Shown here: positions 35,542 to 46,106 of the stretch, piece after piece | Layout: the number at the start of each line of letters is the position of its first letter | Numbering within the stretch: position 1 is the first letter of the stretch | Assembly: GCA_027186245.1 (NCBI GenBank) | Contig: CP114482.1 | Coordinates: 1,369,001 to 1,433,000 of the forward strand | Direction: 5' to 3' | Length of the DNA stretch: 64,000 nt | From: Coriaria nepalensis | Taxonomy: Eukaryota > Streptophyta > Magnoliopsida > Cucurbitales > Coriariaceae | The notes under the pieces: model-generated | Databases searched by the model: none | What the model was told of the DNA's origin: nothing | The model's input: the letters and a program-made list of their open reading frames with translations, nothing else | Program-made: the position numbers and the translations under genes

Positions 35542-38091
35542 ATGGCTTCTCTATCTTTCGCGACATCTACAAACCCTAATTTCGCAATTTTTAAATCCAC
35601 AAAATCTCATCAATTCCAGCAATCTCCTTCCATAAAGCTCCAACTCGATGCTAACAAAGACCATCAGACTCTATACAAATCGCATCTCAGTCAAATTTCA
35701 TACCTCTGCAATGAATCGCAGCTCGAACAAGCTATCAACTTACTAACTCAAATGGAGCTCGAAGATTACCAAATCGGTCCCGAAATATACGGAGAGCTCC
35801 TCCAAGGCTGCTTATACAAGCGGGATCTATCACTGGGTCAGCAAATCCATGCTAGAGTTGTCAAGAAAGGGGATTTGTTTTCTGGAAATGAGTTCATCGA
35901 GACCAAATTGGTAATCTTCTATGCTAAATGTGATATTTCTGAAATTGCTAGTACTTTGTTTTTAAGACTGAAGAGACAGAATGTGTTTTCATGGGCTTCC
36001 ATAATTGGATTGAAATGTAGAATGGGGTTAAATGAAGAAGCTTTATTGGGTCTGTGTAAAATGCATGAAAATGGATTTTTTCTTGATAATTTTGTAATCC
36101 CAAATGCGTTGAAAGCTTGTGGGGCTCTTCAATGGGGTGGGTTTGGAAAAGGGGCTCATGGGTATGTTATGAAGATGGGTTTGATTGGTTGTGTATTTGT
36201 CGAAACTAGTCTTGTTGATATGTATGGGAAATGTGGGATGTTGGAAGATGCACACAAGGTGTTCCATAAAATGCCTGAGAGAAACGTAGTTGCTTGGAAT
36301 TCAATGATTGTGGGTTTTGCTCAAAATGGGTTGAGTGAGGAAGCAATTGAGATGTTCTATAATATGAGAATGGAAGGTTTTGAACCGTCCCATGTCACCA
36401 TTTCGAGCTTCCTTTCAGCTTCAGCCAATTCAGGTGCGATTGAAGAAGGTAAACAAGGGCATGCTATTTTAATTTTATCCGGGATGGAAATGGATAACAT
36501 AGTAGGTAGTTCTCTTATAAATTTCTATTCCAAGGTTGGTCTGATTGATGATGCTGAACTAGTTTTTAGTAGGATACTTGTCAAAGATGTTGTTACATGG
36601 AATTTGCTTGTTTCGGGTTATATTCAGATTGGAGAAGTTGATAAGGTGATTAATACGTGCTGTAGGATGAGACAAGAGCACTTGAGATTCGATTCTGTGA
36701 CACTTTCATCCTTACTTTCCCTTTCTTCTAATACCAGAAATGAGAAACTTGGTAAGGAGTCACATTGCTTTTGTCTTAGAAATTACCTTGATTCTGATGT
36801 GGTTATTTCGAGTACTCTTATTGATATGTATGCTAAATGTGAAAAACTAGATTATGCAAGAAGAGTTTTCGATTTTACAGTTAAGCGGGATGTTGTGTTA
36901 TGGAATACGATTCTAGCTGCTTATTCTCATTTGGGATTTTCTGGGGAGACTTTGAAATTGTTTTATCAGATGCAGCTGGAAGGCGTTACCCCAAATGTGA
37001 TATCTTGGAATTCTGTGATTTCGGGCTTTTTCAACAACGGTCAAGTCGATGAAGCTAGAGAACTGTTATTGCAAATGCATGCCCTTGGTATCGAGCTTAA
37101 CCAAATTACATGGACTACCCTTATCTCAGGCCTGGCTCATTATGGATTTGGCCATGAAGCAATTCTAACATTCCAACAAATGCAAGAAGCTGGGATCAAA
37201 CCCAATATTGTAAGCATTATTTGTCTACTCAACGCTTGTAAAAATATGGCATCATTCCGGTATGGAAAATCCATTCATGGATATATCACAAGGCACAACC
37301 TTTTCCATAATGTATCGATTGCAACCAATTTAGTTGACATGTATGCTAAATGTGGAAGCATAAACTATTCCAAAGTCGTCTTTGATATGATTTTAAACAA
37401 GGGTGTGATTACTTATAACGCTATGATCTCCGCTTTTGCCTTAAATGGAAATCCTGTGGAAGCTCTGGCTCTATATCGAACCCTAATCAGAAAAGGAGTC
37501 GAACCCGATAACATTACTTTTACCAATGCCTTGACGGCATGCACTCATGCCGGGTTAATAAATGAAGGTTTGGAGATTTTCATGGATATGGTTTCAAAAC
37601 ATAACGTTCAACCTAGTATGAAACATTATGGTTGTCTTGTAACTATTCTTTCTAAGTGTGGTAATATAGATGAAGCTTTAAAGCTTATTGTTACTATGCC
37701 TTGCAAGCCGGATGCTCTTATATACGGATCACTACTTGCTGCTTGTAGAGAACATGGAAAGGTCGAAGTGGAGGAGTATTTGTTTGAACATCTTTTAAAA
37801 CTCGAGCCAGGTAATTCGGGTAATTACATTGCTATTTCGAATGGGTATGCAGGTAAGGGGATGTGGGATGAGGTATTGAAAGTGAGAGATACGATGAAAA
37901 AACAGGGGATCAGCAAGATCCCCGGGTGTAGTTGGATTCAGGTTGGAGAAGAAGTCGATGTGTTTTTTGCAGGCGACGAATCGCATCCTAGTACTTTGGA
38001 TATTTATCAGACATTGGATTTGTTGAAAGTTGAAATGTGCTATGATTATTCTGAATATACTGTCAGTAAGGAGGGTATTCTCTGTTCCTGA
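35542..38091 (+). CDS. CRR21: E+-class PPR protein, CRR21-like chloroplast editing factor
   Basis: One 849-codon exon. The N-terminus (MASLSFATSTNPNFAIFKST) is rich in Ser/Thr and poor in acids, as in plastid transit peptides. About twenty P/L/S repeats span residues 70-745 (NVVAWNSMIVGFAQNGLSEE, DVVTWNLLVSGYIQIGEVDK, NVISWNSVISGFFNNGQVDE, DNITFTNALTACTHAGLINE). The E and E+ regions close it: ALIYGSLLAACREHGK, YIAISNGYAGKGMWDEVL, IPGCSWIQVGEE. There is no DYW domain. Recalled Arabidopsis CRR21 (At5g55740) agrees along the whole length, including IGPEIYGELLQGCLYKRDLS. CRR21 is needed for editing the ndhD-2 site in plastids and so for NDH complex activity; conserved target use here is inference. 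The frame is intact. Confidence 0.88.
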   Translation: MASLSFATSTNPNFAIFKSTKSHQFQQSPSIKLQLDANKDHQTLYKSHLSQISYLCNESQLEQAINLLTQMELEDYQIGPEIYGELLQGCLYKRDLSLGQQIHARVVKKGDLFSGNEFIETKLVIFYAKCDISEIASTLFLRLKRQNVFSWASIIGLKCRMGLNEEALLGLCKMHENGFFLDNFVIPNALKACGALQWGGFGKGAHGYVMKMGLIGCVFVETSLVDMYGKCGMLEDAHKVFHKMPERNVVAWNSMIVGFAQNGLSEEAIEMFYNMRMEGFEPSHVTISSFLSASANSGAIEEGKQGHAILILSGMEMDNIVGSSLINFYSKVGLIDDAELVFSRILVKDVVTWNLLVSGYIQIGEVDKVINTCCRMRQEHLRFDSVTLSSLLSLSSNTRNEKLGKESHCFCLRNYLDSDVVISSTLIDMYAKCEKLDYARRVFDFTVKRDVVLWNTILAAYSHLGFSGETLKLFYQMQLEGVTPNVISWNSVISGFFNNGQVDEARELLLQMHALGIELNQITWTTLISGLAHYGFGHEAILTFQQMQEAGIKPNIVSIICLLNACKNMASFRYGKSIHGYITRHNLFHNVSIATNLVDMYAKCGSINYSKVVFDMILNKGVITYNAMISAFALNGNPVEALALYRTLIRKGVEPDNITFTNALTACTHAGLINEGLEIFMDMVSKHNVQPSMKHYGCLVTILSKCGNIDEALKLIVTMPCKPDALIYGSLLAACREHGKVEVEEYLFEHLLKLEPGNSGNYIAISNGYAGKGMWDEVLKVRDTMKKQGISKIPGCSWIQVGEEVDVFFAGDESHPSTLDIYQTLDLLKVEMCYDYSEYTVSKEGILCS

Positions 38092-39214
38092 GATGAAATT
38101 TGTCATTGCATGCTCAATGTTTTTTTTTTTTTTTTTTGTAGAAGATTTTAAGGTAGATTGATTAGAGAGAGAAGATGGTGTTGGAAGTCTATCAATTTAT
38201 TAGTATTGATTGATGATTTGGGCAGTTTGTCTGTGTGCATATTAGACAACCGAGACAAAGACAACTCTTAAATTCCCAACCACTTAGACACGGCCAACTT
38301 TTTGCCTTTCTGGGTATTCTCACTATTGCTAGCCAGCAACAGCATCCTGTCCAAGTACGAATGAGTAAATTAACTGTTACCCGCCATTCCAAGCCATAAT
38401 CGATCCAAAACAGTCGGTTAATTTTACTTTAAAAATTAACCATTTAATTTCTCTTGGTTAACGCTCAAATGGTCCGTTAACCGCTTATCCCTACGTGCAA
38501 GCAAAGTATAGAATTTTCACCGAACAAAACAGCTCCTTGTAGTTGACCTTTCTAATCTTCTCTGTTTGATCCAACCACCACTTCCTATATCCGTAAATGA
38601 TGTTTCATTTTGTTGATCAAACTTGTAGATCAACAAAGTGAAATTCTTATTGTATGCCTCAAAATGACACGTAAACATCTTAATCTCTAACTTGTCCTTA
38701 ATTAGTTGAGAAATTTGCTGAAAATTAGAGGGTCGGTTCCTTCTTTGTCACTCCTTTTTAAGGGGAACAAATTTCTAATTAAACCCATGTACTTTAAACA
38801 CAAGGTGTTATATGAGGATATATAGGTTGTAGACCTAGATGTCCTACATATGAATGTTAGCTATAACATCAAGTGGTAGTTAGATCGTAGATTCGGATGA
38901 TATATTGAACATCTTGAATTTTCTCTCAATTATTTGTTTTTGGAAATATTGGCTTCTACACGTATGAATAACGATATATTTTAACCTATTCTTAGTGTGA
39001 AATAAAATATTTCAACAGTTCAAGTTATGAAATACTAACTCCTAATAATAAGTTAGAACTTCTAATGATTAACTCATTATCTAAATTAATCGGATAAAAT
39101 CAAGAAGATTGAGTTCATATCTAAACCCTAACCAATCATTAATTTAATATACGAGCATATCATGTAAATCGTGCATATTTCTTGTATATGTATAAAATAG
39201 TATGAAATCGGGAT
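38092..39214. other. 3' flank and AT-rich spacer
   Basis: 3' flank of the PPR gene then AT-rich sequence with no gene seen. Confidence 0.4.
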
Positions 39215-40065
39215 AATTCATTTTTTAGTATATAATCGAGTTTTTATAAATTTGTTCATATATAGCATTTAGATAATTTTTTAATATTCATATAATTTAA
39301 ATGATAATTATTAATTTCTTAATTGATTTTCAAATAACTGATGTTCTGTGTCAAAATTTTAACATGTCAGCATCAATTATATTAAAATACATATAAATTC
39401 TAATTTTTAATCCTAACACATCAACAATAAAAATATAAAAATTATAATAAATTCATCTTAAATTTATTATTTTATCTCATATATTTTTATAATAACTTTT
39501 TTTCTATCCTTACTTTTTTTTTTCTTTCCCATTTTCCCCTAAACTAAAATCTAAGCTCAAACCTCAATTAATTGAGATAATGAAGGTCCAAGCTCGACCT
39601 CCGTCAATGGAGGAGCTTGATCTAATGAGCTATAGACTCCATTAATGGAGGTTGAGCTCGATTTGAGCTCTAAACCTCCGTCGAAGATCTCTATGAAAGG
39701 AGATGTGAGTTCAAATTTGAGTTTGGGTGAAAATGAGAGAAAAAAAAAAGTTAGGGTAGAAAAAAGAATTATAAAAATATATGAAATAAAATTATAAAAA
39801 AAAAAATAATTTTGAAATGAATTTATAATTTTCATTTATATTACTGATGTATTATAATTAAATTTTGAATATACATATCTTAATATGATTAGTGCTATGA
39901 TTAGTGCTGATATGTTAAAATTTTGACAAGTCAATACTAATTATCTTAAAATCGATTGAAGGGATTAAAAAATATCATTTAAATTAACTATTAATTAAAT
40001 TATTTATCGGAGACTACTTATTGACAAATTCATAAAAGCTCAACTACATATGAGCATTTGACCGT
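39215..40065. mobile_element. long foldback (inverted-repeat) element
   Basis: Two arms of roughly 330-400 nt are inverted about a centre near 39640. Paired blocks: GAGTTTTTATAAATTTGT (39238) with the reverse complement of the sequence ending at 40041; TCAAAATTTTAACATGTCAGC (39351) with TGATATGTTAAAATTTTGACA (39908); CATATATTTTTATAAT (about 39479) with ATTATAAAAATATATGA (about 39770). The spacer holds short palindromes such as CCTCCATTAATGGAGG. No coding sequence. Long terminal inverted repeats suggest a Mutator-like or foldback element; exact ends and target duplication are not clear. Confidence 0.6.
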
Positions 40066-40169
40066 CGAAATTTTTTGGAATAAACTGTATCTATTATTGA
40101 ATAATTCACTTTAATCATATGAAATTAAATATACGATTAAAACAAATTAGTATATTCCATCATTTCTTT

Positions 40170-40210
<41 letters not shown>

Positions 40211-40869
40211 CACAATAATGAAATGGAAGTAGGTAAACGAGTCATTCGTAGATCATTATGCTTGGATGTTTTTACATGTGATGTCCATAAACAACCCAAA
40301 AAGCAATCCATTATTAACGAACGAACGAACGAATGAATTAACACGTAATAACAGCACAACTCCATGATTAAAAAATGCATTATTTCACAAGAAGAAAGCA
40401 CACTACGTAGAGTAGTAGTACACTATCTCTATCAGACAGTAAGTGGGTCTTCTTTTTGCATATTTATGCATACATTATTATGTAAAGAGAATAGAACGAT
40501 ATTGACATGCCCATATTGCTAAGACCTTACTTCTAAGTTCTTTCTGGTGTTAAACTAAAAAGAACAAACCTGTATTAGGACAAAGATTAGCCCCAAACAA
40601 TAAAAACAACAAGTATTTTGTGACAGTCTAGATAAAGATCAAATCCAAACACGAAACAACAAAATACTTTAAAAGTCAAATATGTTAATAAAAAATTGTG
40701 GGGTCCATTTATCTGCGAAAGAATTTGTCTTTGTTTCTTCATATCTGTCTGTCATCTGCCATGTTGATTGTTGCCGACGATTATTTCCATTTTCCTTATC
40801 GCATGGAATAAATTAAATAAGTAAATAATAATAAAATAAAGTAGATGGAAATTGGAGCATCTTATCATG

Positions 40870-40909
<40 letters not shown>

Positions 40910-41511
40910 TTATAAAAAAAGCTTACATTAATATAACTTAAGACCCATGAGAAGCTAAATTTTGGCTTAAAATACTTTTGATATTTATCAAACTGACTTA
41001 TAACACATAACATCGGTTTTTTACAATTGGCACAATGGTCGGATTAGTAAGCAAAATAGTGCAAAGAAGAAAAGAGCTTGAACCATATAAAAATGAATAA
41101 TGAGGAAATTAAAGAAACTAACTACATTCATCAAAGTAGGATCAAATTCCAATTAGTTCATGCAAATCTTACCTATCTATAAACAAGTTCACATCCCCAT
41201 CTTCCCCACCACCTCATAAATATATTGACCAAATATGAAAACAAATATCAAATTGAAAAAAAGAAAAAGAAAATCATAAATGACAGCTTGAAAAAACAGA
41301 TATTGGACCACCCAAATACACAATTCAAACACCCGCCCCCACCACGTTCCCTATTCCCTCCATTTATGTTGTTTTCTCTTCTTTTCTTGATACTTTTTTT
41401 TTAGTAAACTAATGAAAAAAAAATAAGAATGCAAGAATCTCTCATTTACGGTGTGATTGCTCCTCCTTGAGAAGAGGTCCTAGACTTGGTAGGCGGTGTA
41501 TGACCGTCCAA
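40066..41511. other. AT-rich spacer with microsatellites
   Basis: (AT)n tracts at 40174-40209 and 40874-40903. The right end includes the 3' flank of the receptor kinase gene and, at 41450-41511, what looks like its former last 20 codons. No other gene. Confidence 0.5.
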
Positions 41512-43728
41512 TCACTTCGAAGGGTCGTCCGACGATTGTCGTAACCCGTCATCCGTCTCACCACTACTTCTACTCACTTCCTCAATCATTTTAACCACAT
41601 TTGCCATGCCGGGTCTAGCATCCGGTACCGTCGATACACATGACATTGCTATCTGCAACAGCTGCACCATCTCCTCCTCGATATTATGATACCTCATCAA
41701 TTCCACGTCAAACACCTCAGCCGTCCATTCCTCCCTTACTACCGATTGGACCCACCTTGGTAGATCGATCCCATCCTGATCGCTTAACGATGCTTGATTC
41801 GGTGCTTTTCCCGTTAACAGCTCTAACAGCAACACGCCAAAACTGTATACGTCCGATTTGAACGTCACCTTCCGAGTCTCGACCACTTCCGGGGCCCGAT
41901 ATCCTGCAACCCGGTTTGGCGGGGTTGCAGTCCCGAAAAGCGGGTTGAGTCCGAAATCCGATAAACACGGGTTGTTGTCAGGTCGGAGCAGGACATTGGA
42001 TGATTTGATATTTCCGTGGGCCAGTTTTCCAGACCCGTGTAGGTTAGCCAGGCCCCGGGCTGCACCTAGTGCAATTTTTCTTCGGGCGTCCCAGTCGAGT
42101 GGGGTTCGACCGGATCCTCTACTCCCTGTAGTAAATATGAACCGTAAATTCGGGTCAGAGACAGTAACCGGAAATTATGTCCATAAAGAAAACAATGCGT
42201 AAATATATATATATATATATATAACAAAAAACAAAAAAAAGGAAATTCAGGTTAATTGCTAACTAAGTGTATGAGCAGAGTCAATGTCAGTATGCCTCAA
42301 TAATTCCAGTCCAATAATTGAGGAAAAAAAAAATACTGAAAAATATAAGTTTAGCATTTCTGGAATAATAAAATAGAAAGATAATTCACGAAAAGGTTAA
42401 GTAAAAACGAAAATCGTGAACGGGAAGAGGAAATCGGTACCGTGAAGGGAAGAAGACAAGCTTCCGGCGGCGATGAAATCGAAAACGAGAAGCTTCTCAT
42501 CCTTAGAGTAGTAGAAGGCTCTAAGAGGAACTACATTTTCGTGGTTGATTTTTCCGACGGCATCCATTTGGATCTCGAACTCTTTCTTCGTAACCACCAC
42601 GTCTTTTAACCGCTTAACGACAACTGTCGTGCCTTCTTCTAACACCGCCTTGTACGACGTCCCTACGCTTCCTTTCCCCAGGACCTCCGCCGAAGCTCGT
42701 AATAGATCCTCTAGATCGAAAGTGTAACCTCCGCTGTCGAAGAAAACTAGCTTGTTTCTCTCCGCCTCCGCTGCTGATTCGGTGGTTAGATCGTCTTTCG
42801 AGGACGACGTTCCTGCTTCTGCGACCGGCACAGATCGTGCTGCAGCTACTGGTTTAGGTGCTTTTGACGGTTTCCGACGATCTCTGCGACGGAGGCAGAG
42901 GATGAGAAGTAGAAGCAAGATGAAGGCGAAGACAACGCAGCCGATGACGATTCCGATAATGCCGCCGGTTGAGAGCTTCTTAGAGTGTTTTTTGACTGAA
43001 TTTGACGGAGGTTGTTCGGACGGTGACGGAGCTGGTGACGGAAAGAATGGATTGCAAGGCGGTAGTGGTTTACCGCATAGATCTAAGTTTCCGGCGAAGG
43101 AGGATTCAGGAAATCTCGCTAACGTCTCAGGGATTGAGCCATTTAGCTTGTTGTTAGATACATTGAAGTTCGTTAAATTCACAGATGGAATTCTCGGAAG
43201 TGAGCCGGAGAATCCGTTACTTTCCAAGAAAAGTCCGGTCAAGTGAGTCAGATTGTTGACCGCGAAAGGAATCGTGCCAGTAAAATTGTTGGAGGATAAA
43301 TCGAGACGATTAAGACGAGTCAACCGAGTCAAAGTCGTCGGAAACTCGCCAGATAATCGATTATCCTGAAGGTAGAGACTACGGAGAAATGTCAAATTCG
43401 AGAAATCTGAGGGGAGCTCACCGGAGAGACGGTTAGAACGGAGACTCAGAACTCGGAGCTGACTAAGCAGCCCAATTGTATTGGGCGGGATACGGCCCAC
43501 AAGCCCAGCGCCGGGTAAACGGAGCTCATACACAAACGACTGATCCGGACCGCATCCTACTCCAACCCAATTGCAAGCCGAATCGGACGTGTTCCACCGT
43601 ACCCGGTTCGAATGCGGCGTCTGAGCCAAGAAAGCAATAAGCGCTTGCTTGTCCTGAGTGGGCTCCGAGTTAAGCTGCTGACTCAGTGCCAGAAATAATA
43701 CCCAGAAAACAGCCGCCGCCACCGCCAT
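41512..43728 (-). CDS. LRR-III receptor-like kinase (At2g26730-like, probably inactive kinase)
   Basis: Two exons, 42441-43728 and 41512-42125, giving 633 aa. Signal peptide about 1-21; LRRNT-type motif [12 protein letters not shown] near 48-60; five LRRs at about 65-205 ([19 protein letters not shown] type); Ser/Pro-rich juxtamembrane; transmembrane [20 protein letters not shown] at about 256-275; kinase domain from [19 protein letters not shown]. The Lys of VVKRLK and the DFG are present, but the catalytic loop is [11 protein letters not shown] (HGN instead of HRD), the hallmark of this atypical subfamily. The role would be surface signalling, likely as a co-receptor or scaffold. The frame ends QSSDDPSK with TGA, and a family-like tail continues in frame behind the stop. 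Confidence 0.9.
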
Positions 43729-46106
43729 TTAAACCGACAACAAACAATTCTCAGAACTGTTCAAGAAGGAATGCAACAAGATATATAATTTCGCTTTTTT
43801 TTTTTCTTTTATTTATAATCTAGCTTTGAATAGCGGCTCGTAACGGCGGGTTTGGAAAAAACCAGAAATGGTTTACCGGCCACCAAAATCCATATATCAA
43901 GAGATTGACGTGAGAAAAATGTGTTTTCGAGAGAGAAAGAAGAGAGAGAGGAGAGGATCACGAGGCCACAAAAAAAAAAAAAAGTGAAAAGATAAAGCTG
44001 AGAAACACAAAGAAGTACTCTGGCTGGCGACTGGCGAGCAGTAAAAGTAGTAGAAGCGTTTTTTCTTCCTTTCTATTATTATTAATGTTGTAGTAAATCA
44101 GAAGACAACGTTTACTAGTGTCGACCAGTTGCAGATGGACACGTGTCGTAAGTTCGTCAAAACAATGAATATTCATTGGACCGGTTTTTTTATTTGAAAC
44201 GTTTCTTCTTAGTATTAGAGAAAAGACACGAGAAATATATCGGGTATTTTTGGCGGGGACAATTTTATAACTGAATATGTTTATTAATTTATTAATATTT
44301 ATTAATAATGATTATCAGTAAATTCAGTAGTAATTTCTTTTGTATCCCGAAAATGTAATTTTAATTTCCAAAAAAATTTGTTCAACCAAGGTTGACTAAA
44401 AAGATTCTTTTTTTTTTTTTTATATTTTTTTTTTTACTGCAACCAATTAGTTCCATAATAAAAAAAAAAATGTATAACGGGCTACTAATTTAATTTAATT
44501 TCATGTTCTATTAAAAATGTATTTGTAAAAAAATGCACAGCAGAGATTATACGATATGAACATCCGACCAGAAATTCTTACATAAAGTAACGAGGTTAGA
44601 TGTTAGAAATCCAAATGAAAATCGTCATCTTTGTTACATACATATCATTTGTTAGTAGGAATGAAGTTTAGATTTATATAAAATTTAGAGAAAATAAAAT
44701 AACTTAAAATACTATTCAAATTATTTAATGATGAGTTAGTGATACCAAATCTCATTATTTAATCGTCCTCTTATTATTATTATCATATTATAATGTCATT
44801 AATACTTTTAGACCTAAAGTTTTCAATTAATTCTGGAGCTGTCTAAGAGCTGTTTGTGATTAATCCAAAATGGAACAGCTGTAATTTATATATTCTATTA
44901 AAATTAGATGAGTTTATCAAGAAGTCCAGCCCAGTTTATGACCTTTTGATCCCATATGAAAGCCCAAACTTACAAATATTATGAGCCACCTCATAGACTG
45001 GACTTGGTCTTGGTCTTGGGCTTGGGCTTGGGCTTGGGCTTGGGCTTGGGCTTGTTCAGGTTTCATAGCATATGAGAAAGTGGATCCACAACCCCATATG
45101 CTGGTCCGTAACATATCTTAAATATGATTTATTAATTAATAATATATAAAAAATAATATTTATGTCATATAAACATAATTTAATCGACTTGTACCTCCAA
45201 ACTATTTGAATATAAAGCTGATAAAACAGTCGTTTAGAAATAATTTATTTTTCTAATATTTATTTATTAGGAGCGGAAGGGCCCACAAGTAGTCCATTTC
45301 TTCTATACTTCTATCAAAACGACAGCGGGAGGACAAAAGAGCTATAAGCGAAGTTTTCACAGAAACTTGGAGCGCAAGCAGGCAGCCAATTTCAGTGGAA
45401 GCAAAAAATACCAATTTAGCTGTCTGTCTGTACTGTCAGGCTGTCTGTCATCTTCTTCATTGTTCCAAGTTAGTAAGAGGAATTATTCTATGATCCAGCA
45501 TATGGGGTCAAAGGATCCAGATGTCATTTTTTTTTTTTTAATGATATAACACAATCTGAATCTTTAGAATCATATAATCCAAGATCATTTTACAAATTCT
45601 CACTAAGCGAAAGCGAAATACTGTAATAGCTTTCATCCAAGACAATAATTTCATCAATATGCTTTTAAATTATGTTTTTCTTAAAAAAAAAAAAATCAGT
45701 TAATGGATGCTCTTACTTGAACAGTAGAAGACAAATCTGCAATTTATTTTTGTTTCTTTTTTATTTTCTTTCAGTATGGGGTTGGTTAAGATCACGCAAC
45801 CAGAGCATGGGTCCCCTATGTAGAGCATAACTAAAAAGAAAAAAAAAATTACAAATTCAGAAAATGGGACAGGATTTTACAGAGAGAGAGGAGAGTATCT
45901 TTTCGGTTCAGGTTGCCTGAGTCTATGCCATGGTGGTGTAGGCGGTGAGGAAACACAGCACTACACAGAAATCGTGTAGCCATAAACTTCTGAAACAACA
46001 GAGAAAATAACCAAAACGTAATCCTTAAAACCAGAGAAAAATAAATTTTTTTGCTGTAGTGTTTTTGGTTCTTATTACACTGTTTTGAAGAGTGTAATCA
46101 CTAATC
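43729..46106. other. divergent upstream region between the receptor kinase and LEUNIG-like genes
   Basis: About 2.4 kb with no gene recognised. It contains GA-rich leader sequence of the kinase gene (43930-43965), a hexamer array CTTGGG at about 45004-45054, and the GA/CT-rich leader of the LEUNIG-like gene at 45885-46106. Confidence 0.45.
45004..45054. repeat. hexanucleotide tandem repeat (CTTGGG)n
   Basis: Two CTTGGT units followed by about seven CTTGGG units. On the minus strand it reads as alternating Gln-Ala codons, but there is no gene around it. Confidence 0.9.

Noticed and set aside
39557..39835. Minus-strand 92-codon frame
   Set aside because: It lies across the centre of the foldback element and its sequence is explained by the inverted arms.
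42752..43246. Plus-strand 164-codon frame
   Set aside because: Antisense shadow of the receptor kinase exon 1.
45004..45054. GGGCTT hexamers as telomere-like repeat
   Set aside because: The plant telomere unit is TTTAGGG; this is an ordinary short tandem array.
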